Positions 17,439 to 25,290 of a DNA stretch of 64,000 bases are shown piece by piece. Location: contig CANRFO010000002.1 in assembly GCA_947629925.1 (NCBI GenBank), positions 62,001 to 126,000 on the forward strand, read 5' to 3'. The notes beneath the pieces were generated by a model, which saw only the letters and a program-made list of their open reading frames with translations, searched no databases and was not told where the DNA came from. Position 1 is the stretch's first letter; each line of letters begins with the position of its first letter. The translations under genes and the position numbers were made by a program. Source of the stretch: an uncultured Ruminiclostridium sp. GTDB lineage: Bacteria; Bacillota; Clostridia; Oscillospirales; Ruminococcaceae.

Positions 17439-18212
17439 GTGACATCATTTGAAAATGAATTAAAGTATTTCGGTTTTCTGAAGGAAATAGTGAAGCGCGA
17501 CATCAGGAGAAAGTACTACCAATCTGTTTTAGGCGTGCTTTGGACGGTGCTTAATCCATTGCTTACAATGCTTGTAATGGCGATAATTTTTTCAACGCTT
17601 TTCCGCAGAAACATAGAAAATTATCCTATATACCTGCTTTGCGGTCAGCTTATGTATAATTTTATCAACGGTGCAGGGCGCAACGGTCTCGGTGCAATTA
17701 CAGGAAACGCAGGGTATATAAGGATAGTTTATATCCCAAAATACATTTTTGTATTGTCGAAAGTTGTAGTTGCATTTGTGGATTTGTTGTTTTCACTGGT
17801 AGCTCTGATCATTGTAATGATTTTTACAGGAGCGCCTATAACATGGAACCTGCTTGCGCTTCCCGTATTGTTTGTTCTGGCATTTATGTTTGCATTGGGC
17901 TGGGCGTTCATATTTGCCACATACGGTACCTTCCTGAGGGATCTTCAGCATCTTTACGGTATTTTTTCAATGCTCTGGATGTGGGTATCTGCAATATTCT
18001 ATCCTCTTTCGATCATTCCGCCGACATACCGTTTCCTGTTTGACCTTAACCCTGCGCTCCATTATATAACAATAATGAGAGCGATATGTCAGGAGGGTGT
18101 TATGCCTGACGAAAAATCCCTTGTGATAGCTACCTGTTATTCGGTGCTTATGCTGATAATGGGAATATCGGTGTTCAGGTCAAAGGAAAACAAATTCCTG
18201 CTTTATATTTAA
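17439..18212 (+). CDS. ABC-2 type polysaccharide export permease (Wzm/TagG-like)
   Basis: A 257-residue permease with the family opening (KRDIRRKYYQSVLGVLWTVLNPL) before six membrane spans, and the conserved S-x-IFYPLSIIPP region near residue 185. With the ATPase that follows it should form the exporter that flips a lipid-linked polysaccharide across the membrane. GTG start after GGAAGG. Co-transcribed with the upstream glycan genes. Confidence 0.92.
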   Translation: MTSFENELKYFGFLKEIVKRDIRRKYYQSVLGVLWTVLNPLLTMLVMAIIFSTLFRRNIENYPIYLLCGQLMYNFINGAGRNGLGAITGNAGYIRIVYIPKYIFVLSKVVVAFVDLLFSLVALIIVMIFTGAPITWNLLALPVLFVLAFMFALGWAFIFATYGTFLRDLQHLYGIFSMLWMWVSAIFYPLSIIPPTYRFLFDLNPALHYITIMRAICQEGVMPDEKSLVIATCYSVLMLIMGISVFRSKENKFLLYI

Positions 18213-18249
18213 GCTGTTGATTCTGTGGTAGGAAAGGAATGATATAAAA

Positions 18250-18990
18250 ATGAGCGATACTGCCATAAGGGTGGAAAATGTGTCAATGATGTTCAACCTC
18301 AGCCGCGAGCGCGAGGAAAGGCTGAAGGAATATGTGATAAACCTGCTTAAACACAAGCTTTTTTTCGATGAATTCTGGGCGTTGAGGGACATTTCCTTTG
18401 AGGTAAAAAAAGGCGGGACTCTGGGCATAGTAGGTACGAACGGTTCGGGAAAAACCACGCTTCTGCGCCTTGTTGCGGGGATTATGAAGCCTACTAAAGG
18501 GACTGTGTACACCGAAGGCTCAATAGCTCCGCTGTTCGCTATGGGGACAGGCTTCGACGGTTCGCTCACGGCAAAGGAAAATATTTTTCTTGTAGGAGCA
18601 TTGCACGGTTACTCCAAAAGCTATATGAAAAAGCGTTTTGACGAGATAATCGAATTTGCGGAGCTTCAGGATTTTGTTGACGTTCCCGTGAAAAACTTTT
18701 CTTCAGGTATGACCTCAAGGCTTGCCTTCGCCATAGCAACTCTGGTTCAGACAGACATACTTATAGCCGATGAAGTGCTTGCGGTAGGCGACGCCAAATT
18801 CCGCAAAAAGAGCGAGGAGAGAATGGCAAATATGCGCTCCAACGGCGCAACCGTTCTGTTCGTTTCCCACTCTTCAGGTCAGGTAAGACGAATTTGTCAG
18901 GACGCAATATGGCTTGACCACGGGAAGCTCGTTATGGCGGGACCGTCTGCGGAGGTCTGCGCCGCTTATGACGAATTCTGCAAGCAGTGA
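18250..18990 (+). CDS. ABC transporter ATPase for polysaccharide export (Wzt/TagH-like)
   Basis: A 246-residue ATPase. Walker A is GTNGSGKTT, preceded by the Wzt-type stretch FWALRDISFEVKKG. The signature loop is the degenerate NFSSGMTSRLAFA typical of this subfamily, and Walker B is DILIADEVLAVGD with the H-loop VSHS. It lacks the C-terminal carbohydrate-binding domain of long Wzt proteins, so chain-end recognition is not expected in this subunit. It pairs with the permease 37 bases upstream and ends the operon in a terminator. Confidence 0.93.
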   Translation: MSDTAIRVENVSMMFNLSREREERLKEYVINLLKHKLFFDEFWALRDISFEVKKGGTLGIVGTNGSGKTTLLRLVAGIMKPTKGTVYTEGSIAPLFAMGTGFDGSLTAKENIFLVGALHGYSKSYMKKRFDEIIEFAELQDFVDVPVKNFSSGMTSRLAFAIATLVQTDILIADEVLAVGDAKFRKKSEERMANMRSNGATVLFVSHSSGQVRRICQDAIWLDHGKLVMAGPSAEVCAAYDEFCKQ

Positions 18991-19009
18991 CAAAGAAAGA
19001 TAGTTTTCT

Positions 19010-19037
19010 GCGCTCCCTTTTCGGAGCGCGTTGTTTT
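19010..19037 (+). terminator. Terminator of the polysaccharide export operon
   Basis: GCGCTCC / GGAGCGC stem with a T-rich tail (GTTGTTTT), 20 bases after the ATPase stop. Confidence 0.8.
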
Positions 19038-19065
19038 ATGCGAAGTGATAATTATATGAAATCTC

Positions 19066-19094
19066 TTTACAAAAAACTGTTTTTGTTGTATAAT
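19066..19094 (+). promoter_or_regulatory. Promoter of the Thr/Glu-rich surface protein
   Basis: TTTACA (19066-19071), 17-base spacer, TATAAT (19089-19094). Same layout as the sugar transferase promoter at 7117. Confidence 0.8.
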
Positions 19095-19142
19095 GTACGG
19101 GATAAAGGACGCAGTCCGTCCATTCTGAAAGGAATATGACAA

Positions 19143-19826
19143 ATGAAAAAAAGAAGCGTTTTTATATATATCTTTGCTGTCGCGGCAGCGTTTGCCCTTT
19201 CAGTCGGCACTTCCGCGATAGAAGCTATCGACCCCGAAGAAACGACTGATACTATGTGGCAGTGGGAATCCCCAATTGATTCGTCTGCTGAGGAAAGCTC
19301 CGATACAAGCGATGCGTTATTTGAAGAAACCACTTCGGAAGAAGCTACCTCCGAGGATACAACGCCTTCTGATACCGCTGCGGCGGAGGATACTTCGGAA
19401 ACCACTGCCGAAACTCCCGCCGAAACCACTGCTGCGGAGGTGAGCGAGTCCCCCGAGACCACCACGGAAGAAGTTACAGAGCCGCCTGAAACCACTACCA
19501 CCACGGAAGAAGCGACTGAGCCTCCTGTTTCCGTTACCGAGGAAGAGACCGTTCCCGAGGAAACGACCGCAGAAACTGCCGCCACGGAAGTCACGACCCC
19601 TGAGGAGACCACCACAGAGCTTACAACTCCCGTTGTTGCGGGGAATGATTCTGTCCCTCCGTCAACAACAAGCCCTGAGGACTTCAACCCCACTCCAGGC
19701 GACCCTGACGACTTTTTGAAGACCTCTCTCATAGTTGCGGGGGTAATCGTGCTGTTTATGCTTATTATACTTATTCCGCCAATTGTGAAAAAGATACGCA
19801 AGAGCATAATTTACAAATACGACTGA
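19143..19826 (+). CDS. Secreted Thr/Glu-rich anchored protein
   Basis: A 227-residue protein with signal peptide MKKRSVFIYIFAVAAAFALS. Nearly the whole mature part (30-180) is Thr/Glu/Ala/Ser low-complexity sequence rich in ETT and EETT units. One membrane helix follows (about 195-217), then a basic tail. No globular domain is visible. It could be a wall-spanning stalk or spacer, perhaps glycosylated on Thr; function unknown. It has its own promoter and terminator at the end of the surface locus. Confidence 0.82.
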   Translation: MKKRSVFIYIFAVAAAFALSVGTSAIEAIDPEETTDTMWQWESPIDSSAEESSDTSDALFEETTSEEATSEDTTPSDTAAAEDTSETTAETPAETTAAEVSESPETTTEEVTEPPETTTTTEEATEPPVSVTEEETVPEETTAETAATEVTTPEETTTELTTPVVAGNDSVPPSTTSPEDFNPTPGDPDDFLKTSLIVAGVIVLFMLIILIPPIVKKIRKSIIYKYD

Positions 19827-19832
19827 TAAAAA

Positions 19833-19866
19833 TAAAGCCTTGTTTTTTTAATCAAGGCTTTTATTT
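19833..19866. terminator. Bidirectional terminator
   Basis: AAGCCTT / AAGGCTT (19835-19860) with A and T runs on both sides. It serves the Thr-rich gene on the plus strand and spmB on the minus strand. Confidence 0.8.
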
Positions 19867-20393
19867 TATGCACCCAGAAAGATCCGCACTGCCGCGGCGC
19901 TGAGTATCCACCCGCAAACGTCTCCCACCAGCGCCGCCGCCAGAGCATAGCGTATTTTTTTCACCTTCGTTGCGGAAAAATACACCGCTATCGTGTAAAA
20001 TGTAGTTTCACTGCTCCCCAGCATGACGGAGGCAACTCTCCCCGCAAAGCTGTCTGCTCCCGTTTGGGTGAGAATGTTTTCGTAAAGCGCAACAGCCCCG
20101 CTCCCCGAAAACGGACGGAGTATCACCAGCGGGGTACATTCTGCGGGAAATCCGAACAGCTCCGTGACAGGCTTCAGCCACTCCGTCAGCAGTTCCACCC
20201 CGCCGCAGGCTTTGAACATTCCCACGCAGGTCACCAGAGCCATAAGAGAGGGGAAAATGTCCCTGACCGTCCCCAGCCCCTCCTCAACGCCCTTGAGAAA
20301 TTCGCTGAAAACGTCTGTCTTTTTTGCCAGACCGAATATGAAAACAGCGGCAAATATCAGCGGCACCGCGTAATCGCCTATATTGAAGTTCAA
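19866..20393 (-). CDS. spmB: Spore maturation protein B
   Basis: A 175-residue membrane protein of the nucleoside-recognition (Gate) family with four to five spans. The SpmB hallmarks are MFKACGGVELL, the central RPFSGSGAVALY, and SSETTFYTIAVYFS. In Bacillus SpmA and SpmB take part in spore core dehydration. The start is a TTG overlapping the spmA stop, with AAGGAG 9 bases upstream, so the pair is translationally coupled. Confidence 0.93.
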   Translation of the reverse strand: MNFNIGDYAVPLIFAAVFIFGLAKKTDVFSEFLKGVEEGLGTVRDIFPSLMALVTCVGMFKACGGVELLTEWLKPVTELFGFPAECTPLVILRPFSGSGAVALYENILTQTGADSFAGRVASVMLGSSETTFYTIAVYFSATKVKKIRYALAAALVGDVCGWILSAAAVRIFLGA

Positions 20394-20995
20394 AGCCCTG
20401 CACTCCTTCTGCGGGCGGCAGCCCCCATTATTTTAGCGGCAGTTACCGTCAGCGCCGCATTTATCACAGATACCGTCCACACAGCGGGAAGTATCTCCAT
20501 AGGCGCAGCTGAGCCGTGCTGAAGCCGCAAAGCCGCCACCGTGGTGGGAATAAGCTGAAGGCTTGCGGTATTTAGAACTACGAACAATATCATATTGTCC
20601 GTTGCCTTTTCTTCTGATTTTTCCTCCTTTTCAAGCGCTCTCATCGCCGCCAGACCGAAAGGAGTTGAAGCGTTCCCCAAGCCAAGCAGATTTGCCGTGA
20701 TGTTCAGCACGATGAACTGCATAGCCTCTCCTTTCGGGGAAATTCCGTGGAAAAGCCGCCGCAAAACAGGACTGAGAGCCTTTGCCGTCAGCTTTGTAAG
20801 CCCCGACGTCTGCGCCACCCGCATTACCCCGCTCCAAAGGCAGATTATCCCGCAAAGGGTTATGCACAGAGTCACCGCTTCTCCGCAGGCGGAAACCGCG
20901 GCGTTGCTCACCGCGGCCGCGTCGCCCCGTATAAATCCTATGATCACCGACAGAATGATAAGTCCGCCGAAAACCCATTTCATCATAAAAACCAC
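20390..20995 (-). CDS. spmA: Spore maturation protein A
   Basis: A 201-residue SpmA protein with about five membrane spans and family motifs NITANLLGLGNASTPFGLAAM and VVLNTASLQLIPTTVAALR. GTG at 20995 or ATG at 20986 could be the start; neither has a strong ribosome site. Located immediately upstream of spmB. No other sporulation gene is in this window, so it does not by itself show that the organism sporulates. Confidence 0.93.
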   Translation of the reverse strand: MVFMMKWVFGGLIILSVIIGFIRGDAAAVSNAAVSACGEAVTLCITLCGIICLWSGVMRVAQTSGLTKLTAKALSPVLRRLFHGISPKGEAMQFIVLNITANLLGLGNASTPFGLAAMRALEKEEKSEEKATDNMILFVVLNTASLQLIPTTVAALRLQHGSAAPMEILPAVWTVSVINAALTVTAAKIMGAAARRRSAGL

Positions 20996-21055
20996 CGCCG
21001 TATCAGGTCTTTTTGAAAATTTATGCGGAAAAAGGCGGCTGTATGCTGAAAAACA

Positions 21056-21084
21056 TTGACTTTAGAGGCAGATTGTGATAAAAT
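21056..21084 (+). promoter_or_regulatory. Promoter of the aldo/keto reductase - GH27 operon
   Basis: TTGACT (21056-21061), 17-base spacer, TAAAAT (21079-21084), 54 bases before the chosen start codon. Confidence 0.65.
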
Positions 21085-21138
21085 TAAAAATGGATTATTA
21101 TGCGTATTCCCCCGTTAAATGAAAGGAAGAAAAACTCT

Positions 21139-22140
21139 ATGTCAGTTTATACCGCCTCGCCTCAGCGCTATGAGAAAATGAAATATAACCGCTGCGGAAA
21201 GTCGGGCTTAAAGCTCCCCGCCGTCAGCCTCGGCTTATGGCAGAACTTCGGCTACGGCTCCGACTTTGCCACCGCTGAAAAAATGGTCCGCACCGCCTTT
21301 GATTTGGGAATAACTCACTTCGACCTTGCCAACAACTACGGTCACCCTTACAACGGCTCCGCCGAGGAAAATTTCGGCAGGATACTGAACAACGGAATGA
21401 AAGCCTACCGTGATGAAATCATCGTTTCCACCAAGGCGGGCTACGAGATGTGGGAAGGACCCTACGGGGACAAAAACGGCTCCCGCAAATACCTCACCGC
21501 AAGCCTTGACCAGAGCCTGAAACGCCTTGACCTTGACTACGTGGACATTTTCTACCATCATATTTTCGACCCCACAACTCCCCTTGAGGAAACAGCCCTT
21601 GCCCTTGACAACGCTGTAAGACAGGGAAAAGCCCTGTACGTGGGCATTTCCAACTACAACAGCGCCCAGACCGCCGAGATCTCCGCAATATTCAAGGAGC
21701 TTCACACCCCCTTTATCATAAATCAGCCGTCCTATTCAATGTTCAGACGCTGGGTAGAGGAGGACGGACTGGATAAGCTGGCGGTGGAGCAGGGCTTTGG
21801 CTTGGCGGTATTTTCGCCGCTGTTTCAGGGACTTCTCACCGACCGCTACTTAAACGGTATCCCCGCCGACAGCCGCATAGGAAAGGGAAGTACATGGATA
21901 GGCAATGAGCTTACCGAAACACGTTTAAATCAGATAAAAGCGCTTAACGAAGTGGCACAGAGCAGAGGACAAAAGCTGTCTCAGATGGCACTGTCGTGGG
22001 TACTGAACAACCCCGCCGTCGCCACCGTTATCATCGGCGCTTCAAAGCCTGAGCAGATAGCCGAAAACGCTGAAGCGGCAAACGCCCCCGAATTTACCGC
22101 CGAGGAGCTTGCCAAGATCGAGAAAATATTGAAACAGTAA
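21139..22140 (+). CDS. Aldo/keto reductase, YghZ-like
   Basis: A 333-residue AKR of the potassium-channel-beta / YghZ subgroup. The barrel carries the catalytic set Asp (FDLANNYG), Tyr in that motif, Lys (STKAGYEMW) and His (DIFYHHIFDP). YghZ-type enzymes reduce L-glyceraldehyde 3-phosphate and other aldehydes with NADPH; the real substrate is not known. I start at ATG 21139, 9 bases after AAAGGAAG. The in-frame ATG at 21100 has no ribosome site. First gene of an operon with the GH27 gene, 43 bases apart. Confidence 0.88.
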   Translation: MSVYTASPQRYEKMKYNRCGKSGLKLPAVSLGLWQNFGYGSDFATAEKMVRTAFDLGITHFDLANNYGHPYNGSAEENFGRILNNGMKAYRDEIIVSTKAGYEMWEGPYGDKNGSRKYLTASLDQSLKRLDLDYVDIFYHHIFDPTTPLEETALALDNAVRQGKALYVGISNYNSAQTAEISAIFKELHTPFIINQPSYSMFRRWVEEDGLDKLAVEQGFGLAVFSPLFQGLLTDRYLNGIPADSRIGKGSTWIGNELTETRLNQIKALNEVAQSRGQKLSQMALSWVLNNPAVATVIIGASKPEQIAENAEAANAPEFTAEELAKIEKILKQ

Positions 22141-22183
22141 ATACTGTTTTGCAAAAAATACAACAAACAAGGAGAAAGAAAAA

Positions 22184-23359
22184 ATGAGCACACCTCTTGC
22201 ACAAAGACCGCCTATGGGCTGGAACAGCTGGAACACCTTCGGATTCAACATCAGCGAGGAGCTGATAAAGGGCATAGCCGACAAATTCATCGAGCTGGGG
22301 CTCAAGGACACAGGCTATGAATACATAGTTATAGACGACTGCTGGAGCGAAAGAGAACGCGACGAAAACGGCAGGATAGTCCCCGACAAAAACAAATTTC
22401 CCAACGGAATAAAAGCCGTCGCAGATTACGTTCACTCAAAAGGACTGAAATTCGGAATTTATTCCTGTGCCGGAACTCACACCTGCGCAGGCTTCCCGGG
22501 CAGCTTTGACCACGAATTTGTTGACGCCGCCACCTTTGCCGAGTGGGGAGTTGACTATCTGAAATATGATTACTGCTACCGTCCTATCCATTCGGTAGGC
22601 GAAAACCTTTACAAGCGTATGGGAATGGCTCTGCGCAACTGCGGACGCGACATAATCCTTTCCGCCTGCAACTGGGGCAACGATGACGTATGGCGCTGGA
22701 TAAGAGAGAGCGGCGCGCAGCTTTACCGCTCCACAGGCGACATTCAGGACAACTGGCAGTCGATAAAGCACATCGTCCTCAGTCAGCTTGACCGTGAGTG
22801 CTACGGCGGCACTTATTGCTGGAACGATATGGATATGCTGGTAGTGGGAATGCACGGCAAGGGCGACAACGCCGAAGTTTTAGGCGGAGCGGGCAAGCTT
22901 GCAGGCTGCACTGACACCGAGTACAAGACCCACTTTGCTCTCTGGGCAATTATGAACAGCGCTCTTATGATAGGCTGCGACATCAGGAACGCAAGCGAGG
23001 AGGCGCTGAATATACTGAAAAACAAGGATATAATCGCAATAAATCAGGACGCCGAGGGCAGAGGACCCTACTGCATAAAGCAGTGGAACAATCCCGACAA
23101 CGTTTTCGCCCTTATCAGACCTCTTTTCGGCGGCGATTACGCTATCGGAATGTTCAATCTCAGCGATAATCCTTCCGAAATGTCCCTCCAGTTCTTTGAT
23201 ATAGGACTTCCCGTTGCCAGCGGCTTCGGACTGCAATTCTACAACTGCCACACAGGCAAGGACGAGGGTATATTCACCGAGCGCCGCTCAGTGAGAGTTG
23301 AGCCTCACGACTGCTATATGTATCGCTGCAAGCTGGTAAAACTTAATAAAGAAAGCTGA
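22184..23359 (+). CDS. Glycoside hydrolase family 27 alpha-galactosidase
   Basis: A 391-residue GH27 enzyme without a signal peptide, so cytoplasmic. It begins with the family mark PPMGWNSWNTFGFNI. The nucleophile Asp is in YLKYDYC (near residue 129) and the acid/base Asp in STGDIQDNW (near 186). A C-terminal beta-sandwich closes it. It should release alpha-linked galactose from imported oligosaccharides such as raffinose-family sugars or galactomannan fragments. Strong ribosome site AAGGAG. The 64-residue Cys protein starts 5 bases after its stop. Confidence 0.92.
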   Translation: MSTPLAQRPPMGWNSWNTFGFNISEELIKGIADKFIELGLKDTGYEYIVIDDCWSERERDENGRIVPDKNKFPNGIKAVADYVHSKGLKFGIYSCAGTHTCAGFPGSFDHEFVDAATFAEWGVDYLKYDYCYRPIHSVGENLYKRMGMALRNCGRDIILSACNWGNDDVWRWIRESGAQLYRSTGDIQDNWQSIKHIVLSQLDRECYGGTYCWNDMDMLVVGMHGKGDNAEVLGGAGKLAGCTDTEYKTHFALWAIMNSALMIGCDIRNASEEALNILKNKDIIAINQDAEGRGPYCIKQWNNPDNVFALIRPLFGGDYAIGMFNLSDNPSEMSLQFFDIGLPVASGFGLQFYNCHTGKDEGIFTERRSVRVEPHDCYMYRCKLVKLNKES

Positions 23360-23364
23360 TAAAA

Positions 23365-23559
23365 ATGCAATGCAAAAAATGCGGCAAGCCCGAGCTTTCA
23401 GGCGACGAGCTTGCCATATACCGAAAGCTGGTGAACAGGGGAGCCACCGAGTTTCTCTGTATCGACTGCCTTGCGGAATTTTTCAAGTGCGACCGTGCGG
23501 ATATTGAGGAGCGCATAAGATACTACCGTGAAAGCGGCACCTGCACCCTTTTCGTGTGA
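23365..23559 (+). CDS. Small Cys-rich (zinc-binding) protein
   Basis: A 64-residue protein with two Cys pairs, CKKCG at residues 3-7 and CIDC near 32-35, spaced like a treble-clef or zinc-ribbon site, followed by an acidic helix. No family assigned. It lies 5 bases after the GH27 gene and just before the membrane/zinc-ribbon array, on the same strand, so it is very likely in the same transcript. The ribosome site is weak, suggesting coupling to GH27 translation. Confidence 0.7.
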   Translation: MQCKKCGKPELSGDELAIYRKLVNRGATEFLCIDCLAEFFKCDRADIEERIRYYRESGTCTLFV

Positions 23560-23568
23560 GGATTGCCT

Positions 23569-24396
23569 ATGGACAGAAATGTATTCACCTTCAGGCAGAT
23601 GCTCCTGATATTCTTCACCTTTGCTCTTACCATAGCGACTTTAGTGATGAAGCTGATGGGCAAAACGGTGCTGATAGACTATTATCTCTATCTCCTGTTC
23701 CTCCACGTTTATCACATAGTGCTGTGCTATCTCATAAACAAGCGCCTGAACAGTGTGATGGACAAGTTTGACGCTGATGTATTCACAGGCGCCCGCCGCT
23801 TCCTCGGCCATATGGAAATGATAACGGTGCTTATCGTTGTGAACGTAGTCACCGAGGGTATCATTCAGCTTCCGATAGTTTTGTACAGAATAAGCGAAGA
23901 CCCCGCCCGCGGACTTTCAATGATACTGTTTATTCCGTGGCTTTTAGAATCTTTTATCGGAAACGTGACTTATGCGGGTGAAATGTATTACGCATGGTAT
24001 CTGCCTTACTGCATGGTCATGCTTTTTATCAGCATGCACATTATCGGAAAATACCGGAAGGCTGCCAAAGCTGTCGACTATATGAACATGGAAGCGCTTT
24101 TCGGAAAATGGCGCAAAGAGGTAAAGGAAAGGGAACGCCTGTTGGCGCAGACAGGTCTTTCCGATGCGGCAAAGACCGCAGTCGACCCTTCCCTGCTTGC
24201 TAAAATACCTCAGGACGAACTCATTCCGAACGAGGAAGAACTGCAAACCGTCTTACAGCATAGCTCCAAGTCAGAAAGCTCGGAACAGGACGCAGCAGAG
24301 AAAGTATGGGCTTGTCCCTTGTGCGGTTCGGAAAATCCTGATAAATTCCAAGAGTGTGTTTTCTGCGGAGCAAAAAAGGAGAAGGGAGAGAACTAA
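23569..24396 (+). CDS. Membrane protein with C-terminal zinc ribbon (array member 1)
   Basis: A 275-residue protein starting at ATG 23569. About four to five membrane spans cover residues 10-165. A charged cytoplasmic segment follows with the motif KIPQDELIP (near 207), and the C-terminal zinc ribbon reads CPLCGSENPDKFQECVFCG. The PQDELIP motif and ribbon are shared with the next two genes, so these are paralogues. Function unknown. Zinc ribbons of this type are often protein-interaction modules rather than catalytic. Confidence 0.8.
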   Translation: MDRNVFTFRQMLLIFFTFALTIATLVMKLMGKTVLIDYYLYLLFLHVYHIVLCYLINKRLNSVMDKFDADVFTGARRFLGHMEMITVLIVVNVVTEGIIQLPIVLYRISEDPARGLSMILFIPWLLESFIGNVTYAGEMYYAWYLPYCMVMLFISMHIIGKYRKAAKAVDYMNMEALFGKWRKEVKERERLLAQTGLSDAAKTAVDPSLLAKIPQDELIPNEEELQTVLQHSSKSESSEQDAAEKVWACPLCGSENPDKFQECVFCGAKKEKGEN

Positions 24397-24401
24397 AGTC
24401 T

Positions 24402-25112
24402 ATGTTCAGCACAAAAAGTTTTATTCCTATATTCCTCTCACTGCTTCTCTGTCTTGTTATGGGAAGCTCCGTCTACCTGCTGGGTGTTATGGCGTGCCTT
24501 ATTGAAATACTGTTGATAGTTATTGTGATAAGCGGCTGCAAAAATTATAAGAAAAACGTCGGAAACATTTCCTACATAAAAAAAGTGCTGTCCGTCTACG
24601 ATGCGGCGGAAAGCTGCTTTGCAGTTATGGCAGTGGCGGCTGTCTGCTCGCTTATATGGCTTGTCCCCGACGCTTTGTTCAACTTTATCGGAATTTTTAT
24701 CAACCCTAATTTCTGGTACATTTTGTTTACGGTGGGAAATATTTATTTCTTCGTTAAAGCGGGAGACCATATTCAGGAAATGAAACGGGAAAAGGCTTTT
24801 CTGGAAAATCCTCCCATATCGAAGATGGACAAATATTTTTCCGAAATAATTTCGGACAAAGACATTTCCACAAATGACACAGATATAGGGATCGCAGATG
24901 TAAGCGAAAAGCTTCTTAAAAAAATACCGCAGGACGAGCTTGTCCCTCATGCGGCAGAACTTAAAGCTCTTGTTAAAAAGCAGTCGGCCTGTACGGAGAC
25001 TGCCGAAGAAACGCCTGAAGCATGGATATGTCCCATGTGCGGTTCGGAAAACCCTGATGATTTTGCGGAATGTGTTTTTTGCGGCGCCGTAAAAAATGCG
25101 GATAAAGAATAA
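24402..25112 (+). CDS. Membrane protein with C-terminal zinc ribbon (array member 2)
   Basis: A 236-residue protein starting at ATG 24402 after AAGGGAGAG, 5 bases beyond member 1. It has three to four hydrophobic segments in residues 5-120, the linker motif KIPQDELVP near residue 180, and a C-terminal ribbon CPMCGSENPDDFAECVFCG nearly identical to member 1. Paralogue; function unknown. An in-frame reading 48 bases longer overlaps member 1 and lacks a ribosome site. Confidence 0.8.
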   Translation: MFSTKSFIPIFLSLLLCLVMGSSVYLLGVMACLIEILLIVIVISGCKNYKKNVGNISYIKKVLSVYDAAESCFAVMAVAAVCSLIWLVPDALFNFIGIFINPNFWYILFTVGNIYFFVKAGDHIQEMKREKAFLENPPISKMDKYFSEIISDKDISTNDTDIGIADVSEKLLKKIPQDELVPHAAELKALVKKQSACTETAEETPEAWICPMCGSENPDDFAECVFCGAVKNADKE

Positions 25113-25155
25113 AACGTTCCTTTTTTAAAGGAGGAAGCGGCGGAGGCTCCCTTAA

Positions 25156-25290
25156 ATGACAAGCTCCGCGAAAATATGTTCAAAATGCGGTTCAGAAAGC
25201 CTTCCCGATCTTACGGGATATGGACCGCTTGAAAAAAATAAAGACAGGATCTTGCGTCCCGAAAGGAAAAAATATGTTCTCTTTTTCTGA
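25156..25290 (+). CDS. Possible 44-residue ORF with a half zinc knuckle
   Basis: ATG 25156 follows a purine-rich stretch (AAAGGAGGAAG, then GGAGG 10 bases before the ATG). It encodes MTSSAKICSKCGSESLPDLT and stops 17 bases inside the next gene. It contains one CxxCG pair, like the N-terminal pair of the 64-residue protein at 23365, but no second pair before the stop. It may be a real small protein, a coupling leader for array member 3, or the remnant of a longer N-terminal ribbon. Confidence 0.35.
   Translation: MTSSAKICSKCGSESLPDLTGYGPLEKNKDRILRPERKKYVLFF

Noticed and set aside
19067..19807. 246-codon minus-strand frame rich in Val/Ser
   Set aside because: Antisense shadow of the Thr/Glu repeat protein; no ribosome site and it covers that gene's promoter.
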